64,000 nucleotides of DNA, from NCBI RefSeq assembly GCF_900156875.1, contig NZ_LT707409.1, positions 3,218,909 through 3,282,908 on the forward strand. Reading direction: 5' to 3'. Below are positions 61,549-64,000 of this stretch, one piece after another. The notes beneath the pieces are model-generated. The model was given only the letters and a program-made list of their open reading frames with translations. It ran no database searches and was not told the DNA's origin. Position numbers and translations under genes: made by a program. The DNA is from Robertmurraya dakarensis. Its GTDB lineage: Bacteria; Bacillota; Bacilli; Bacillales; Cytobacillaceae. The stretch's first letter is position 1. Each line of letters begins with the position of its first letter.

Positions 61549-62856
61549 TCAGGATAAATCCGCACTGGCCTCCACCTCAAACCTAATCGAATGCAAACTA
61601 TTTAATACCTGACCTGTTTCATCTTCTATAGTCGGATAAATGTAGAGCCAGTTGGTACTCCCGGGATCGTAAGGAATAGTTGGTGAAACCGTTACTTTGT
61701 GTTGATCAAATGATCGTTTAATAGAAGTAGGATGTGCTCTACCTGTTTCATCAAAAACCATGATACTATCTTTTGGAATTGAACTAACGGCTTTATTAAA
61801 AGAGATCGTCCATTCTTTATTTTTCGAAACAATCTTTTCTGTTGACATTTCGACACCACGTTGACGATTCAAAAATGGATCAATTTGAAAGACTCCTAAC
61901 CCATAGTAAGGGTCCTTTCCTTTTATCCCTAAATCCAAGGTAGCTGCACTTACCTCATTCTCTTCCAAATACTTTGAAAAAGGCTGATGTGTTTTTGCGA
62001 TAGCAAAGGCTGCAGAGGCATAGGCCGCCGCAAAGGATGTCCCATTGACTTCCATGAATTCCCCCTTCTCGTTCATAACTGAAATACGTTCTCCTGGCGC
62101 AGTAAAATCAACAAAATCATTATAATTCGAAAATGAGGAATGCTTGTATTGCTCATTAATGGAGCCAACAGAAACTACCTGTTCATATGAAGCTGGATAG
62201 TTGTAAAAACTTTTTCCGTCATTACCCGCAGCAGCAATAACCGTAATCCCCGCATCTGCAGCCTTTTGGATCGCTAATTGTTCCGCGGTATTAGGCGTGG
62301 GGCCAGAAAAGCTTAAGTTTATAATATCAACATCTACTTTTATACAATAATCGATGGCTCGGATAATATTACTTACCTCAAGACTTCCACTTTTATCACC
62401 AGCTTTTAGTGGAAGTACATAGATAGGTAATTGGTTTCGAACCTGTGTAATGACGCTTGTTACAATTGTCCCGTGTCCGTGATCGTCAATTGGAGCAATC
62501 TCCTCATCAAGAAAGTTTTTACCTTCTAGAATATACGGATCTTCTAACACTGGGGAAATACCGCTATCAATCACGGCGACTACAACGGGACGAGCAGGAC
62601 GATATTGCCAACTCATCGATACATTCGTTTTTTCAATAAACCAGTTTTGGTGTATGGGATCGATGGACGCAATGGTTCGGGTGTCGTTTGCTATACCCTT
62701 CATGCTACCACTGGAAATAATTGTCATACCCAAAGATGATAAGTATTCTGCATTCGGATCAACTTCTACTCTATTACCTATTAAAATCGTTTCCTCAGCC
62801 AAAGCATATGTCGGCATACATAATAGTAAAAAAATCATAAAGCAGTAACGATACAT
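61549..62856 (-). CDS. Second secreted subtilisin-family protease with C-terminal Ig module
   Basis: 435 residues. Signal peptide to about residue 20 (MPTYALAEE), a short propeptide-like segment, then an S8 domain with D97 (VIDSGIS), H128 (DDHGHGTIV), oxyanion asparagine in AAAGNDG and S274 (NGTSFAAAYA). The triad is complete although HGTIVTSVI and GTSFAAAYA deviate from the commonest forms. The common Ig module ends it (about 343-430, KNKEWTISFNKAVSSIPKD to IRFEVEAS). Divergent from the gene at 62973. Distinct from the protease at 51946 and not a recent duplicate of it. Confidence 0.88.
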   Translation of the reverse strand: MYRYCFMIFLLLCMPTYALAEETILIGNRVEVDPNAEYLSSLGMTIISSGSMKGIANDTRTIASIDPIHQNWFIEKTNVSMSWQYRPARPVVVAVIDSGISPVLEDPYILEGKNFLDEEIAPIDDHGHGTIVTSVITQVRNQLPIYVLPLKAGDKSGSLEVSNIIRAIDYCIKVDVDIINLSFSGPTPNTAEQLAIQKAADAGITVIAAAGNDGKSFYNYPASYEQVVSVGSINEQYKHSSFSNYNDFVDFTAPGERISVMNEKGEFMEVNGTSFAAAYASAAFAIAKTHQPFSKYLEENEVSAATLDLGIKGKDPYYGLGVFQIDPFLNRQRGVEMSTEKIVSKNKEWTISFNKAVSSIPKDSIMVFDETGRAHPTSIKRSFDQHKVTVSPTIPYDPGSTNWLYIYPTIEDETGQVLNSLHSIRFEVEASADLS

Positions 62857-62972
62857 GAGAGACTCCTTCGCATTATAAATACAAGTTATTGGATAAAAAA
62901 TAGTATAATAGTAATAGTACCTCTACACTCAAAATGATAGAATAGTAGGGATAAATAAATAGGAGGGCAAAA
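62857..62972. promoter_or_regulatory. Divergent promoter region
   Basis: 116 bases rich in repeated TAGTA steps (TAGTATAATAGTAATAGTAC at 62901-62920, AATAGTAGGGATAAATA at 62941-62957). They recall the motifs before the genes at 43620 and 57966. Probably holds both promoters. Confidence 0.4.
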
Positions 62973-64000
62973 ATGAAATACTTACAGCTACACAAAATTA
63001 TATTCTTCTTTGTCTTATTTGTATTAATATTTATTCCAAATGTTAATGCTGAAACGACAACAGAAACTTGGGATGCTGCAATTGATGTTCCATCTTATAA
63101 AGAATGGACCATCGTATTAAACTCTTATGTGAATCCCGATACCGTAAACAGCGACACAGTTTACATATTAGATTCTTCCAATACTAAAGTCAACACAGCC
63201 GTAACGCTGGGAGAAGCAGATAATATCATCGTTGTGGAGCCGCCTGCAGAAGGGTTTACCCCTGGTGCCATATATACCTTACATGTGACAGACGGTGTTC
63301 AAGATGATGAGGGTAACCCACTGAAAAATGCCGTGTCGAAATCATTTCTAATCGAAAGTGATTCCATTGCTGAAGTGACACTACAAGAAGAGGTTGTATC
63401 ATTAGACCCTGAAGCCATTGTTGAAAATCTCGAGCCAGAAGTACTAGAGAGCGGTACAGCCAGTGAACCTATAACACTGACCCAAGAGAATGGGATGTCA
63501 CTAAAAATAGGCGATATTATCATGATAGAGCCAAACGATGAATTTCCTGAAGGGTATGCACGTAAGATTGAATCGATTCAGGAAACAGACGGTGTCTATA
63601 CAGCCGAAACATCTGTCCCTTATTTAGGGGATTTGATTTCTTCCATTAGCTTAAATGAATCGGTTGAAGTCACGGCAGAAGATATCGATCCCGCCTCATT
63701 AGGTCAAGGGGTAACGGTTAGTGATTTCCGTGAATATGACCGCAATGTTGCAGGCTTTGTAGAAGGATTGCAATATGTATTTGATAATTATCCTTTAGAA
63801 TATAATCAACAAATTTTATTCCTAACAGGGAAAATTCAATTACGCAACCCGCGTATCGAGCCGAAGATGGAATGGAACGGAATTGTTCCTGAACTAGACG
63901 ATGTTAAATTTGTTTTTAAAGCAACGATCGTAACACAACTATCTTTTTCAATTGAAGCATCAAAAAGTATAAAAACAATACCTTTTAAAGAAGTCGAAAT
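62973..64000 (+). CDS. Secreted protein with N-terminal Ig module, paralogue of 57966-60956, cut by window edge
   Basis: 342 codons visible, running off the right edge. ATG five bases after AGGAGGG. Signal peptide (IIFFFVLFVLIFIPNVNA), then the common Ig module (about 45-130, YKEWTIVLNSYVNPDTV to VSKSFLIES). The following region (DIIMIEPNDEFPEGYARKIE, VEVTAEDIDPASLGQGVTVS) parallels the post-module region of the SNase-like protein (DIIKLPPSEENPLGLVKKVI, VPITAEHISDVPEQISIRN). Whether it also ends in an SNase-like domain cannot be seen. It shows that the locus continues to the right. Confidence 0.85.
   Translation, partial: MKYLQLHKIIFFFVLFVLIFIPNVNAETTTETWDAAIDVPSYKEWTIVLNSYVNPDTVNSDTVYILDSSNTKVNTAVTLGEADNIIVVEPPAEGFTPGAIYTLHVTDGVQDDEGNPLKNAVSKSFLIESDSIAEVTLQEEVVSLDPEAIVENLEPEVLESGTASEPITLTQENGMSLKIGDIIMIEPNDEFPEGYARKIESIQETDGVYTAETSVPYLGDLISSISLNESVEVTAEDIDPASLGQGVTVSDFREYDRNVAGFVEGLQYVFDNYPLEYNQQILFLTGKIQLRNPRIEPKMEWNGIVPELDDVKFVFKATIVTQLSFSIEASKSIKTIPFKEVE

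Noticed and set aside
27597-64000. Classical cellulosome
   Set aside because: Cohesin and dockerin domains are present but no glycoside hydrolase, no scaffoldin with multiple cohesins and no sortase motif was recognised.
27597-64000. LPXTG sortase anchoring of the locus proteins
   Set aside because: The chains end within a few residues of the last Ig strand, with no LPXTG, hydrophobic segment or basic tail.

Overview
The window comes from a low-GC, endospore-forming Gram-positive bacterium, most likely a member of the Bacillaceae. The evidence is a 46-residue Sda-type sporulation checkpoint protein, an H-type small acid-soluble spore protein (SspH), strong AGGAGG ribosome binding sites, TTG and GTG starts, and riboswitch classes typical of Bacilli (guanidine-I twice, TPP, c-di-GMP-I). 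Species cannot be named from the sequence alone.

Region 1 (1-8445, minus strand) is a guanidine nitrogen-assimilation locus: allophanate hydrolase (cut by the left edge), a biotin-dependent urea/guanidine carboxylase and the two carboxyguanidine deiminase subunits form one operon behind a guanidine-I riboswitch. An APC-type permease has its own second copy of the riboswitch. Region 2 (8446-11700) holds an alpha/beta hydrolase, a small SLH-domain protein and a membrane acyltransferase, interspersed with a ~40 bp intergenic repeat.

Region 3 (11709-21585, minus strand) is a nine-gene sugar-acid operon: LacI-type regulator, KDG kinase, TRAP transporter (P, Q, M), altronate dehydratase, tagaturonate reductase, an LgoD-like zinc dehydrogenase and KDPG aldolase. 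No uronate isomerase is present, so the set is complete for L-galactonate rather than galacturonate. A promoter with three phased palindromic operators lies in front of the regulator. Region 4 (21818-27540) contains a Tat-exported PhoD phosphatase, a c-di-GMP-I riboswitch with no obvious adjacent gene, sda, a TPP-riboswitch-controlled LLM flavin monooxygenase, sspH and a frameshifted DoxX gene.

Region 5 (27597 to the right edge, ~36 kb) is the striking part. It holds twenty genes on both strands. Nineteen encode proteins with signal peptides, and the other is an O-antigen-ligase-like membrane polymerase. Sixteen of the exported proteins carry the same ~90-residue immunoglobulin-like module (resembling the Big_5/SbsA-Ig type), always at one end of the chain: at the C-terminus in twelve, and directly after the signal peptide in four. 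The module is joined to very different partners: RCC1 propeller plus glycogen-binding-like domains, cohesin, lytic transglycosylase, PQQ-like propeller, SGNH hydrolase, two subtilisins, transglutaminase-like domain, an acidic coiled region and a degenerate staphylococcal-nuclease fold. A cohesin protein and a cohesin-dockerin protein sit next to each other. Several of these genes share a promoter-like motif. I infer a surface or matrix assembly system in which the common module is a retention or assembly tag; no such system is known to me. The locus continues beyond base 64000.
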